Assembly (NCBI GenBank): GCA_964019335.1
Contig: OZ025749.1
Location: forward strand, 248,001-312,000
Reading direction: 5' to 3'
Origin: Diplonema japonicum
Lineage: Eukaryota; Euglenozoa; Diplonemea; Diplonemida; Diplonemidae
Length of the DNA: 64,000 bases
Shown here: one piece after another, positions 1 to 9,640 of the stretch
Layout: each line of letters begins with the position of its first letter
Numbering within the stretch: position 1 is the stretch's first letter
The notes under the pieces: model-generated
Seen by the model: the letters and a program-made list of their open reading frames with translations, nothing else
Database searches by the model: none
Told to the model about the DNA's origin: nothing
Program-made: the position numbers and the translations under genes

Positions 1-674
1 TGGAGGGAACAAAAATGAATAAACTGACATGGGGTACGGAGAAGATGCTGGAAACAGGGAGGGGGGGAAAAAAAGAATAAGGAGGTCGTAGCGAATTTAG
101 CAGGGGAATGAAAAAAAAAGTTTAATTATCTTTTTTCTTTTCTTTTTTTGGTTTTTGTTTCTCAAACGATCCCAGTCACATCTATCGCAGGATTTTTCTT
201 AAAAGGTCATGCTTTTCTTCTTTTTTTTTGACGATAATCTTGTTTCGCTCAATTTTATTGTCCCCCCCCCCCCCCCCCCCCTCCACTTCTACGTACCATT
301 GGTCCCCCCCCTTTTTTTCCTTTATGAGCCTTATTAGCTATTTATCCATCCTCTTTCCCCCCTGTCGCCTCTTTCTTCTTCATTGTGAAAAGGGATCGTG
401 TTATAAAGAAGAGAAAAAAAAAAAAAAAAACGAAGGGGAAAAACAAAAAATGAAAATGACTTTTTTTTTTTAAGAAACCCCCTCTCATATCCCCTATTTT
501 TTTTTTTTTTCATCCCCTTAATGTGATACTCCGTGGGTGCCAGGGAAGAGAAAAAAAAAAGAAAAAAAAAAAGCAACGTGTGAAAGAAAAAAAAATTGAA
601 ATTTTATGTTAGTTCTTTATTTATTATTATTTTTTTTTTTTCGTCCTCCAAAAAAAAGGGGGGGGGCAAAAAAA
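1..674. other. low-complexity intergenic DNA
   Basis: This stretch is dominated by A, T and C homopolymers, including a C run near 261-281 and A runs near 413-430 and 560-590. The only reading frames are low-complexity Phe/Pro/Lys strings. I see no gene, RNA or repeat family member. The last part (about 630-674) is a T-rich then A/G-rich leader directly before the first gene, like other gene starts in the window. Confidence 0.6.
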
Positions 675-1592
675 ATGAGCGGAGAGCTAGATGAATACGG
701 ATGGGAGTCACGGCATTGCCCTGTGAACCCGTTCAAGGAAGGGTTGAAGGAAAACTGGCCGGACATGGACGAAGCCTTTTCATTCAGTAAGGGTGACGAG
801 GACGACGATGGGGAAAGGTTCGGGGAGGTGGGCACCGAGCCCGACGTCAACACCTCCATGGCGATGAGCTACGAGGAGGCACAACACGACAGCAGCCACA
901 CAGAGATGACAACCCCTACCAAGCAGATCCACACCGTACATGTGTCGAGACAGACCATGGCAACACCGACTGCTTCACCCATACCGCGTAACGCAACCCC
1001 ATTCAACAGCCCCTACGTCCTCCATCGGGGGGCTTTGGATGACCCCGGTGAACATGAACCGGCGAACCTCAACCCCCATCTTGCCCTCCCCGACGAGATT
1101 GATTCCCTTTTTGAGAGAAAAGACGCTTTATTTGAACTTTTCGGGCAGTTTTGCAGCGTTTTAGTCGGGTTGAAAAAGGGGGGTACTCTTGACAAGAATG
1201 GTATAGAAACAGCTTTAAACGCCTTGCAGGGAACAGCAGCAAAGCAGCCTGTAGAGCGAACCACCAAAGCTACGCAGGCCACTCTAATGCATAGTGTTGC
1301 GACGCAGTGCAGCGACACGCAGGTGCAGCCTGGTGTGGCATCTTTTGACGCGTCTAATTGTTTTTTGAAGGACCCCTCGCAGCCCGAGCCTCTCGATGAT
1401 GTGCTTGAGTGGGCGAAGGCACGCCGGGCGCGGGGGCACCCGCGGTTCATCTCCTCCCCGCAGCCCTGCGCCTACTCCTCTACAACAGTTTTCCCGTCTC
1501 TCGCCTCTCCCGTGTCGAAGGTGTCGGCCTCCCCTTACGGGCTGATGCGTGCAAGATACATGGCCATGCTCGACTCCCCAGTTGCACGTTAG
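675..1592 (+). CDS. unknown acidic protein, 305 aa
   Basis: I do not recognise a family. The ATG at 675 was chosen because it directly follows an A run, the start context used throughout this window; the upstream in-frame extension is homopolymer-coded. The N-terminal part is acidic with an Asp/Glu cluster near residues 40-50, followed by Thr/Ser/Pro-rich segments. A short helical segment near residues 145-185 looks amphipathic. The C-terminal third is Ser/Pro-rich and probably disordered, with a basic end. GC content is clearly above the flanks, and there is no internal stop over 306 codons, which supports real coding. No membrane segment or signal peptide is visible. Its neighbour downstream is a transposon, so context gives no functional hint. 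Confidence 0.6.
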   Translation: MSGELDEYGWESRHCPVNPFKEGLKENWPDMDEAFSFSKGDEDDDGERFGEVGTEPDVNTSMAMSYEEAQHDSSHTEMTTPTKQIHTVHVSRQTMATPTASPIPRNATPFNSPYVLHRGALDDPGEHEPANLNPHLALPDEIDSLFERKDALFELFGQFCSVLVGLKKGGTLDKNGIETALNALQGTAAKQPVERTTKATQATLMHSVATQCSDTQVQPGVASFDASNCFLKDPSQPEPLDDVLEWAKARRARGHPRFISSPQPCAYSSTTVFPSLASPVSKVSASPYGLMRARYMAMLDSPVAR

Positions 1593-1667
1593 GGGGGGGG
1601 AAAGAAAAAAAAGTTTTTTTTTGTATTGTACTGTACCATTTTTTTTTGAGAAAACTGCTAACTTGAC

Positions 1668-2720
1668 CCCCCCCCCCCCCCCCCCCCCCCTAGGGCTATG
1701 CTGGCATGGAAACGCGTTTCCATGCATTTTTTGAAAAAAAGGGAAACGGAAACGGAAACGTTTCCCTATTTTGGGGCCGTTTCCTTATTTTGGGGGTTTT
1801 AGAGACTTATTTTTTTTGGGGGCAAATCACTCGGAAGAAATATACGAGACAAAGGGGGCCAGTGTTGGTGGCGCCCTGGGGAAATCTTCTAGGTTTCGAT
1901 GAAGGATGCGATTGTGGCATCCATTTTTTGAACAGCGTCGTCAATCAGCCTTCCGCTCAGAGCTTTCCTGTCCGGTAGCTCGTACGTGGCCCCGAGCGGA
2001 AGGCGCTTCACCTTCTCAAACAGTGCCTTGAATGTTCTGTGAACAGAAAATATGAGAGGACACGAAACAGATAAACATCATACCAATGTTCGACCCTCAA
2101 AAATGGGGTCCCAGTTTCGAGAAAGAAATCCCGAACAGCCCTGTCCACGTCGTCTGGCGTGCTTGTAGTTAAAAATGGCGTCATTGGCCTGTTCTCCACT
2201 TTACGCTTCTTCGTTCCCTCTGCCTCAGCCTTCACCTCCGCTGTCGCTTTCTCCAACAGCTTCTTGTGGGGCTCCACACTATCCCCTTTGGGGACACACG
2301 TCGCTACTCCTTGGCCTTTGTTTGGAACATGTGGGCGCGGAGTCTGCTGGTTGACGCTACTGTGAAGACCATATCACAGAAGCGACATTTTACTGTCTTC
2401 TTCTTCCCATCCTCCGCCTGAACCTCCACCCCATCCCACAAAGCGCCTCCAGGGGGTGCTTTCTCTGGACCATGTTCTCTTTCGTTTTTGTAGAGACCGA
2501 CGTGCGCTTTCCTTGTAAAACCCCAAAAGTAAGTATCTTCAAAAACCCCAAATAAATAAGGACCTTCTAAACAGTGTTTACCGAAATATACATAGCCGTT
2601 TCCATAACCATGGAAACGCGTTTCCATGAGAATTTTGAAAACATGGAAACGGAAACGGAAACGTTTCCGCGTTTCCTGCCAGCATGGCCCTAGGGGGGGG
2701 GGGGGGGGGGGGGGGGGGGG
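1668..2720 (-). mobile_element. hAT-like DNA transposon remnant with poly(C)/poly(G) ends
   Basis: The ends are inverted repeats: after a C run, the left end reads TAGGGCTATGCTGGCA (1691-1706); the right end (about 2677-2692) is its complement with one mismatch and runs into a long G tract. So the homopolymer tracts are themselves part of the symmetrical ends. Just inside both ends are copies of a GGAAAC/GTTTCC motif, including the palindrome GGAAACGCGTTTCC (near 1707 and 2612). The interior carries a broken transposase gene on the minus strand. About 1 kb is too short for an autonomous hAT element. No target-site duplication can be read because the flanks are homopolymers. Confidence 0.7.
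1889..2627 (-). pseudogene. decayed hAT-type transposase fragment (BED finger + N-terminal region)
   Basis: Reading the minus strand, a BED-like zinc finger appears first (CRFCDMVF followed by a His, near 2330-2395), then a lysine-rich linker, then the block DDVDRAVRDFFLETGTPF (near 2110-2165). This block resembles the segment of hAT transposases before the catalytic domain. A further exon-like stretch (1889-2030) continues the family pattern and ends in TAG. The finger and the linker are in different frames. The likely GT-AG intron (about 2038-2083) joins to an in-frame TGA. The catalytic DDE domain and dimerisation region are absent. I infer a non-functional internal deletion derivative. 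Confidence 0.6.
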
Positions 2721-2883
2721 GTCACCGCCCCTTAAAAAGCTCGAAATTCGTGTTTTTCGGGAAACGCACCCCTGGGTAAATTATACCCGAAAATTCCACC
2801 CAGATGCTAAAAAAAACAACTTTCCGCCGCTATTTGGGGGTTTTTGTGGACTTCTATGTGACGTATTCACAATTTTGAGCAGG

Positions 2884-3147
2884 TGTGACAGAACCGGTAC
2901 CTGCAGAATCCTATTTTGTGCACATTATCAGAGTCATCAGAACGAGCAGCAAGCGGGTAAAAATCGTCCTGCATGTCGTCCAAGAGTAGCCCATGCAGCT
3001 CTGGTGCCGTCTCGCCCCCTTAGGTGTCCAACTTGCGATTATCAACCAGTTTTCTGAGGTCATCCTTTAGCTTACTTGAAAGGTCAGTGCGCAGTTGTGC
3101 CCTCTTGCGTACAGCGTAGAGGGCAGCAAGGTACCGGTTCTGTCACA
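2884..3147. mobile_element. MITE-like element with 17-bp perfect inverted repeats
   Basis: Left end TGTGACAGAACCGGTAC (2884-2900) is exactly complementary to the right end at 3131-3147. The enclosed 264 bp have no complete gene. The minus strand encodes a short Lys/Leu/Asp-rich stretch with an in-frame stop that could be the tail of a transposase. The size and perfect ends fit a non-autonomous DNA transposon. The superfamily cannot be named and no target duplication is obvious. Confidence 0.65.
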
Positions 3148-3538
3148 AAAAATTAAAATGGCGTTTTAGGGTAGCCAACTTGCAAATTTCGTCGAAACTC
3201 GGCCCAAAAATGGGTTTTTAGGCCACTTTGGGGTGGTTAAGGTGGTTTTTTGCGCCTTTGTGTCACAAATGTGCAAGATTTTTTTTTGGCCTAATTTCGA
3301 CCCCCCCTACCCCTCCAACCCCGAAGTTTCGGGGATATATGCTCAAAAAGAAATCGACGTTTTTTCGTTTCGTTTTTTTTTGCCCCCCCCCCCCCCCCCC
3401 CCCCCCGCGTCGCTACTTGTGGGTGGGACGTTGCCGCATTATTAATGCGCTGCAAAAGAGGAAAAAAAAAAAAAAAAAAAAAGGAGGGAGGTGAAGGAAA
3501 GGAAGGGAAAGGGAAAAAAAAAAAAAAAAAAAAAAAAA
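3148..3538. other. intergenic DNA, homopolymer-rich
   Basis: After the MITE there is GC-balanced sequence of unknown origin (3150-3330), a long C run (about 3385-3406), then purine-rich and poly(A) leader sequence running into the next start codon. No gene is supported. Confidence 0.5.
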
Positions 3539-4117
3539 ATGCAAAGTTTACATCTTGCAGCAGCGGCGTTGGGCGGGGCGGCAGTGACGTACCTCTGCAT
3601 GAGGGAGAAGGGAACCGTGATCCCCGAGAGAACCGCACAGGGGAACAGAAAAGCACCGAGGAGGTTCGCAGGGCTGATCAAGCTGAAGCCTGATATGTAC
3701 GACCAGTACACACAAATGCATGACAAAACCTGGGTAGAGGTCACAACTGCAATGTATGAAGCAAACATGAGGAACTTCGTGGTTTACTATCACAAGGAGA
3801 CAAACCAGATGTTCCACCACTGGGAGTACGTGGGGGACGACTTCGAGGCCGACATGAAAAAGGTGTCTGAGAACCCAATGAACCGATTTTGGTGGTCGTA
3901 CTGCGAGCCTTGCCAAGAGCCCTTGCACTGGGAAGGCCCACCCCCGTCTCAAGGAGGTACAGGTGACTGGTGGTCACCCATGACATGTCTAACCCACTGT
4001 GGCGGTTGGCCTGTTGCATGGTCGACGGAACACCCCGATCCCGACTTCGTCCCCCAAAACCCCAGAGGGAGAACCAGCACATCCTCCAACCCCCCTTCAG
4101 TACGTTATACTGAATGA
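3539..4117 (+). CDS. L-rhamnose mutarotase family protein
   Basis: This 192-aa protein matches the L-rhamnose mutarotase (RhaM) family, whose bacterial members interconvert the anomers of L-rhamnose. Residues 43-110 carry the family pattern: KLKPDMYDQYTQMH, with Tyr57 and His61 in the positions of the catalytic Tyr/His; a strand reading MRNFVVYY; and NRFWWSY with the conserved paired tryptophans. The ATG at 3539 follows a run of A; upstream in-frame Met codons lie in a Lys homopolymer. The N-terminus (residues 4-19) is hydrophobic and could be a membrane anchor or targeting peptide. A tail of about 65 residues after the domain is not part of the family. The substrate in a protist is uncertain. 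Confidence 0.75.
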   Translation: MQSLHLAAAALGGAAVTYLCMREKGTVIPERTAQGNRKAPRRFAGLIKLKPDMYDQYTQMHDKTWVEVTTAMYEANMRNFVVYYHKETNQMFHHWEYVGDDFEADMKKVSENPMNRFWWSYCEPCQEPLHWEGPPPSQGGTGDWWSPMTCLTHCGGWPVAWSTEHPDPDFVPQNPRGRTSTSSNPPSVRYTE

Positions 4118-4258
4118 AATTTCATATTTATATATATTTTGTTGTTGCTCAGTGTTCGGAAAGAGAATTTCTCCTTTTTTTTTTTTTTTTTTTAAACGTA
4201 TCTCTTTTATTTTTTTTAAAAAAGATTTTTTCTCTTCCAAAACCCCTCCTTCAGCGAG

Positions 4259-5125
4259 ATGGCGTCTACAGACGGACACAGCACAGCACAGCCGTCACAT
4301 GCAACACACCAGGTGACCCCAGACCCGGTAATATACCCAATTGCATTTGTGGCAGGGAAGAGGATACATGAGGTACCGCAGAACAGGAGCGACGAGGTGC
4401 GGGCAGGGTTCAGCGGGGCAGGGCTAGGGCTGGTGGGAGACGCCAAGGTGGGAAAAACGACCATGCTTTTTCAGTACGCAATTAACGTGGCCAAGCAGGG
4501 ACTCAGGGTGCTCCTCGTCTGCGGTGAGGAGAAACTGTTACAAGCCCCACCCGTCCCCGAAGAAGGAATGACCGAGGTCGGGGAGACAGTCCTGCACCGC
4601 ATAGAACTCAAGTACATCTCATCTGCTTACGACATTGTAAGTTACGTTTCCCGCATCCACGAAGTCCATGAAGAGAAACGCCCCTCTGTCATTCTTATCG
4701 ATGACCTTTCTGTTTGGTACCAAAGTGATAAGAGTGATGAGATTGCAAGGGTGCTGAGCATCCTGAGCACGACGGTCAAATGGCTTGGTACCTTGCAGCC
4801 TGCCAACATCTCTCTTAAACCTCATTTCATTGTCGCCTACTCGCCGGGGCTCGATCTTTCTCGTTGGCTTCACGTTACGGGGACCATCGCTGGCCATTCG
4901 GAGGCGGTCACTACGCCCCTTGGTGTCCCCTTGCCCCCTGCTACGTCGAGGGGCAATCTCTTATCGGTCACATTCTCCCACACACCGCCTTCTCATGGAT
5001 GGGTTCTAGCCGAGAGCCACCCTGCAGAGGCTGCCAGCATGACCATCTGGTATTATTTGGACAAAAAGCGGCTTACCTTCGCCGCCCTCCACACTGCCCT
5101 CCAAAAGGACGTCCTTGACCCTTGA
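4259..5125 (+). CDS. RecA-like P-loop ATPase, SWSAP1-like
   Basis: The 288-aa protein has a Walker A motif GDAKVGKTT (about residues 60-68) inside a RecA-fold strand-loop-helix, and a Walker B-like strand SVILIDDL (about 143-150). Length, the single core domain and the lack of a helicase or DnaB extension resemble RAD51-paralogue-like proteins such as SWSAP1, partner of ZSWIM7 in homologous recombination; the KaiC/RadA superfamily is the safe assignment. The C-terminal part (about 165-288) is divergent. The start follows a pyrimidine tract ending in TTCAG only four bases before the ATG, a good trans-splice acceptor candidate. No intron is needed. Confidence 0.6.
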   Translation: MASTDGHSTAQPSHATHQVTPDPVIYPIAFVAGKRIHEVPQNRSDEVRAGFSGAGLGLVGDAKVGKTTMLFQYAINVAKQGLRVLLVCGEEKLLQAPPVPEEGMTEVGETVLHRIELKYISSAYDIVSYVSRIHEVHEEKRPSVILIDDLSVWYQSDKSDEIARVLSILSTTVKWLGTLQPANISLKPHFIVAYSPGLDLSRWLHVTGTIAGHSEAVTTPLGVPLPPATSRGNLLSVTFSHTPPSHGWVLAESHPAEAASMTIWYYLDKKRLTFAALHTALQKDVLDP

Positions 5126-5337
5126 AAAAAAAAAAAAAAGAAGAATTTTTTCTGAAATCCCCCCCCCCCCCCCCCCCCGCTCTACTGAAATTACTTCTCC
5201 GAAGGAAACGACTTAATCTCGAGGGCAGCCGGTGAAGTCATTATTGTTTGGCAGTAAAAAAAAAGAAAATTCTATTTTTTTGTTTTTTTTTTTTTGTTCC
5301 CAGCGCGTGTACTGTCTACAGGGTTGATGCTTTCCAA

Positions 5338-7356
5338 ATGAACCGTTCGGCGTCGACCCCCCAGCAGCTTGTCATCAAGCCTGTCATGTCCCCGTACAGG
5401 CAGCGGCACTCGTCAGTGTCCGCAGAGGACACCGTGTTGCTGCGAAAGAAGTTCGAGTTCCAGTCCCCCGTTGACCAGCAAGGGATGGTGGTGGTCAAGG
5501 TGGACGACACTACTTACGAGGAGACCTTGCGAAGCGAGGCTGGGGAGACAGAGCCTTCGCAAGGGGAAGACCTCGTTACAAAGAAGTTCGAAAGACAGGC
5601 CGAGTCAGGCCCGTGGGTTCCTGAAGACGAAGACGACCTGCTGCCCACCCCGCTTACAAGCAATCGAGAAAGCTGCCCTACCCCGCGTGAGGGTGAAGAC
5701 TCCCCTGCGCCTGTCGTGTCCCGCATGGCTCCCAACCTACACGAGATTTCCCGTACATTGGCGCAAAAAGCACAGGAGTTGGCGATGTTTGCCGAGATGC
5801 AGCAGGCAGCGCCTCCCGCTGTGCAGTACCTTCCGTCGGTTGCGGGCACGCCCAGCCCAGGGTACATCCAAGTGGTGGAGGAGAACGAAGCGTTGAGAAA
5901 GCGAGTCAGAGAACTGGAAAGCAGAGCACCAGTGATGGCAGTGACAGGTGCACCGAGATGTACATCATTGATTAAAGTGAGGGATGCCGTAGTCGGCGTC
6001 AAGAAGATGCTGTGGGAAGAGAGAGTGCGTGTGATGAAGATGCGTGAGGAGTGGACAAGTGCATGCGGCGACGTCACACAGCAGGTTGTCAGCGCGCTTG
6101 GCAGAACGGAGAAGCTGTACACAGCCGCGGAGATCGAACGGAAGAATCTGCACCAGAAGCTGCAAGAGGCGCGTGGGACCATTCGCGTCATCGCAAGGGT
6201 GCGGCCGTTGCTGAACGGCGAGAGGGACTCGTGCGTCGTGACAAGAGGCGACTTCCTCCATCTCGAGCGACACAACGGGCAGCTCTCAACATTCACCTTC
6301 GACAGCGTTCTACCAGAAAACTCAACGCAAGCCGACCTTTACGAGGAGTTGAAGTCCATCCCGCAGTCGGTCCTCGACGGGCATAACTGCTGCGTGCTAG
6401 CATACGGCCAAACAGGCAGCGGGAAAACACACACCATGCTAGGGGACTGCGGGGCCACGGCAAGCCTGCTCTCCGACATCTGCAACACGATGCGGAGAAG
6501 GGAACAGACAGGGGGCTACCAATACAGGCTGTTCGTCTCTATTTCAGAAGTGTACAACGACACAGTAAGGGATCTCTTCACACACCAGAAAATCGATACC
6601 TTCCAGGGTGAGTACTTCGGTACGGAAGAAGAGGTTGTGGAGCCAGGAAGGGACATCTCAAGGCTCCTGGTGACAGGGGAGAATGAGCGTGCCTCGGGGG
6701 TTTCAAACCTAAACGCAAGGTCATCGCGATCGCACTGCGCAATCCTAGCAAGGGTTGAAGGGGTCAACAGCGTTACTGGTGTAGCCGTGCAGGGCCAGGT
6801 GTATATGGTTGACCTGGCAGGTTCAGAGAGGATCCCGTCCACCTCGCTGAGCCACCAAGGCGCCTCGCAGACCTTCTTGGCCAGCACAGGCCTTCTGAAG
6901 GAGACCCAACATATAAACAAGTCCCTCTCGTCGCTGGGCGATGTCATTAGAGCCCTCGCCACGGGCAACCCTCACATCCCTTACCGAAACAGCAAGCTGA
7001 CGAACCTTCTGAAGCCGTGTTTGAAGAGGGGTTCCAAGGTCGTGCTGATCACTACGCTGTCCCCTGCTGCTGTTGCGGCTCCCGAGTCCCTCTGCACACT
7101 GCAGTTCGCGGTATTGATTGAAGAATTTTTTTTTTTTTTTAGAGCAACCCACAGTCGCGTGCGAAGACGGTCCATCTGAATGAGTCAAAGGGACCTCGGA
7201 GCCCCAGGCCGGTCGTGTCATCAGGCAGGTAGGTTGCATGTTATTGCTTATACTCACGCACTTTTTTTTTTTTTTTTTCTTCTTCACAGGCATCGTTCGC
7301 TGCAGCCTGCCAGACAGTTGCGCTCCCGTTCCGCGCCTAACATTTGGGAATGTTGA
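5338..7356 (+). CDS. kinesin-14 family C-terminal motor protein
   Basis: Exons 5338-7110, 7143-7228 and 7290-7356 give about 641 aa. Residues 1-190 are Ser/Pro-rich; about 190-290 are coiled coil; the neck LHQKLQEARGTIRVIARVRP leads into the motor. That neck-before-motor order is diagnostic of minus-end-directed kinesin-14. Motor motifs are GQTGSGKTHTM (P-loop), NARSSRSH (switch I) and DLAGSER (switch II). Two small introns (32 and 61 bp, each with a T run) interrupt the 3' end: removing the first restores the usual TLQFAS motor ending, and removing the second gives a basic tail. Upstream, a T tract ending in CCCAG at 5303 is a candidate spliced-leader acceptor; the ATG at 5338 is the first Met after it. 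Expected role: spindle or cortical microtubules. Confidence 0.88.
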
Positions 7357-7427
7357 AAAAAAAAAAAAAAGGGAACAAATTAAAAAAAAAAAAAAAAAAA
7401 TTAGAATTCACCCAGTTTTAGTAGAAA

Positions 7428-7458
<31 letters not shown>

Positions 7459-7525
7459 AAAAAAAAGCCCTTGTTTCCCCCCTCTTCATTTTTTTTTTTT
7501 ATCTCAAAAATTTACAAGGCCAGGG

Positions 7526-7564
<39 letters not shown>

Positions 7565-7586
7565 ACAGCAAAAAAAAAAAAAGAAA

Positions 7587-8711
7587 ATGAGCATCACAGT
7601 GTTCATCCGAACCCCTTCCGGGGTGCACCCCGTGGAAATATCCGGTAACGAGACGCTTCGATCCTTATACGACAAGGCTGCAGAGGCCGCTGGAGGGATA
7701 CGCGTGAACTGGATGACCCTGCACCAAGAAGACGAGGTGCTCAAGAGAAGCGAGCAGCTGGTGAAGGACACGGACCTCGTGGAAGGGTGCGAGGTAACCC
7801 TCGCCGCGAAGGAAAAACACGTGACGCTAGAAAACCTTGAAGAATCACGACCGGAGCTTGAAAAATGCTTGCAAGACGACCCCGACTTCCTGCTTGTGAT
7901 CAACATCTCAAACACGGACGGAAAAAACACACTCTGCCTACAAGCCAACAACTTACCGAAAAACCTTCACAATGTGAAAATCAACGACCCCGAGGGCACC
8001 ATAACGGCAATAGGAGACTACTTCCTATCTTACGGCGAAGAGGGCGGCGACACCCTTCAAACAGTCGATGTAAGCGGGCTTAAGAACGTAGAAACGATTG
8101 GAGAAAGTTTTCTGCGCACCGTGTTCACCCTGGAGTCAGTAGATATAAGCGGGTTTTCAAAAGTCACCACCATCGCTAGAATGTTCCTGTGCGACTGTCA
8201 TAACCTCAAAAATGTGGATATTTCAGCCTTACATGGGCTGAGAGAGGTGAATGAAGGGTTTCTGCTTGGGTGTGAGTCGCTGACCAAGGTTGACCTTTCT
8301 GCGCTTGTTGATGTGACAACCATCGGTTCTAATTTTCTTTCGAGTTGTTCCGGGCTCTCATTTGTGGAATTTCCTCCCTTCACGTCCCTTGTTGAGGTGG
8401 AAGCTACGTTTCTTCACTGTTGCTCGGGGTTGACTACGGTCGATCTCAAGCATTTTCACCGTCTTACTAAGATTCCCATGTACTTTATAGCGTCTTGCGA
8501 TGCTCTTGCGCATATTGATCTCTCTCCGCTCTCCAATGTCACACATATCCGTAGGGGCTTTCTTCGAGGGTGCCATTCGCTTGCTGCGGTTGATCTGTCG
8601 CCTCTGCAAGCCGTGCGTGTGGTTGAAACTAACTTCCTCGAAGGCACAGGTGTCCCTTCTGAGGAACGCAAAATTCCAGGAAACACATCGGTGAAGTACA
8701 GGAATTATTGA
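7587..8711 (+). CDS. ubiquitin-like domain + BspA-type leucine-rich repeat protein
   Basis: The 374-aa protein starts with a ubiquitin-like fold (residues 1-75): alternating strands MSITVFIRTP and HPVEISGNETL, a helix, and a late strand CEVTLAAK. There is no C-terminal Gly-Gly. From about residue 130 to 360 there are about nine repeats of roughly 23-24 residues with the pattern L..VDIS.L..V..I...FL..C, typical of BspA/TpLRR-type leucine-rich repeats. The Ubl suggests coupling to ubiquitin or proteasome machinery, with the repeats as a binding surface; this is inference. The start follows a long A tract. No intron or membrane segment is seen. Codon use shifts from A-ending to T-ending along the gene, possibly reflecting repeat expansion. 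Confidence 0.7.
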   Translation: MSITVFIRTPSGVHPVEISGNETLRSLYDKAAEAAGGIRVNWMTLHQEDEVLKRSEQLVKDTDLVEGCEVTLAAKEKHVTLENLEESRPELEKCLQDDPDFLLVINISNTDGKNTLCLQANNLPKNLHNVKINDPEGTITAIGDYFLSYGEEGGDTLQTVDVSGLKNVETIGESFLRTVFTLESVDISGFSKVTTIARMFLCDCHNLKNVDISALHGLREVNEGFLLGCESLTKVDLSALVDVTTIGSNFLSSCSGLSFVEFPPFTSLVEVEATFLHCCSGLTTVDLKHFHRLTKIPMYFIASCDALAHIDLSPLSNVTHIRRGFLRGCHSLAAVDLSPLQAVRVVETNFLEGTGVPSEERKIPGNTSVKYRNY

Positions 8712-8754
8712 AAAAAAAAGAAGGAAAAAAAAAAAAAAAAAAAATTGGTCGGGA

Positions 8755-8875
8755 CAGTACTCTCATACCTGCTGGGACGCTAGTGGGAGCCGATGAAGGG
8801 TGCTACTTGCCTGAAGAGATCAGCACTTGGAGGAGTCGCGGAGATTAGATCGAAACTGAGAGATACCTAGTACTG
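8755..8875. ncRNA. structured RNA candidate, 121 nt (5S-rRNA-like in size)
   Basis: This GC-balanced island lies between poly(A) and poly(T) DNA and has no open frame. CAGTACT (8755-8761) pairs perfectly with AGTACTG (8869-8875), closing a 121-nt unit, and GTGCT pairs with AGCAC inside. Length and closing stem are those of 5S rRNA. The strings CATACC and AGCACTTGGAGG vaguely recall 5S segments on the + strand, but most conserved 5S blocks are not evident. It also contains GATCGAAAC, which fits a pol III B-box consensus. A pol III gene, a 5S-derived SINE or chance structure all remain possible. Confidence 0.3.
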
Positions 8876-8936
8876 ATCATACCCCCTCCCTTTTTAGGGC
8901 ATGCGGCTTACGCTTTAGGAGTTTGCATGTTAATTT

Positions 8937-8981
<45 letters not shown>

Positions 8982-8982
8982 A

Positions 8983-9090
8983 TTTTTATAACTATATGCA
9001 AACTCGTGCCGAGCACAAAAAAAAAAAAAAAAAAAAAGCTTTCGCAGCTTTTTGCTCGTGTGAACAACATACAGTCATAAAGAATTATAT
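8983..9090. repeat. dispersed AT-rich repeat, copy 1
   Basis: The segment contains TTTTATAACTATATGCAA, then TTTTTGCTCGTG, GAACAAC, CAGTCATAA and GAATTATAT in that order. The same blocks occur in the same order at 63727-63854, interrupted by different A-rich spacers. No coding potential is seen. It is probably a family member of a repeat spread through the genome. Confidence 0.6.
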
Positions 9091-9227
9091 ATTTTTTTAG
9101 TGAAACGAATCGGAAAATCTTTTTTTCTGATTTTTTTTTTTTAAAGAAAAGACCTCTCGCTAAAAAAAAAAAAAACTTTTTTTTTACAGTATTTATTTGC
9201 TTATTTTCTTGTTCAAGCGCTGGAGGG

Positions 9228-9267
<40 letters not shown>

Positions 9268-9310
9268 AGATAACCCATTTCAAAAAAAAAAAAAAAAAAA
9301 AAAAAAAACA

Positions 9311-9640
9311 ATGACCACCGACCTCGACACGGTTAGAATCCAGACCCTTGACACGGATGAAGGGACCCCAGGGTCCAAGGTCCCCGACCAGCCCGGGATG
9401 GTGTACGGGTACCCTGGGGGGGAGCTGCTGGAGGAGAGGCCCCTTTACAACTGCGTGTATAATAACCCTGAGGACCCTAGGGCCTGTTTGTTTGCCTACT
9501 CCAATAACACCAGAAACGACTGCTGCCTGGGGCCTGTCTGTAACTTGGGACACCCGAGAGGAAGGATGTACCTCGGTGCAACTGTGGGAATTGCCTTGAT
9601 CGTCGGCTTTATCTTTGGTTTCACCTTCTTTTCAAAATAA
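9311..9640 (+). CDS. small tail-anchored membrane protein, copy A
   Basis: The 109-aa protein is of unknown family. Residues 1-50 are hydrophilic and acidic. A Cys-containing middle carries the pattern CC...C...GH (about residues 71-81). A single hydrophobic segment, YLGATVGIALIVGFIFGFTF, sits at the very C-terminus, so a tail-anchored topology with a cytosolic N-terminus is likely. The ATG was chosen because it directly follows a poly(A) tract and because copy B at 14589 conserves exactly this start and end. The two products are identical in sequence by eye, pointing to a very recent duplication or gene conversion. No intron is seen. Confidence 0.75.
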   Translation: MTTDLDTVRIQTLDTDEGTPGSKVPDQPGMVYGYPGGELLEERPLYNCVYNNPEDPRACLFAYSNNTRNDCCLGPVCNLGHPRGRMYLGATVGIALIVGFIFGFTFFSK

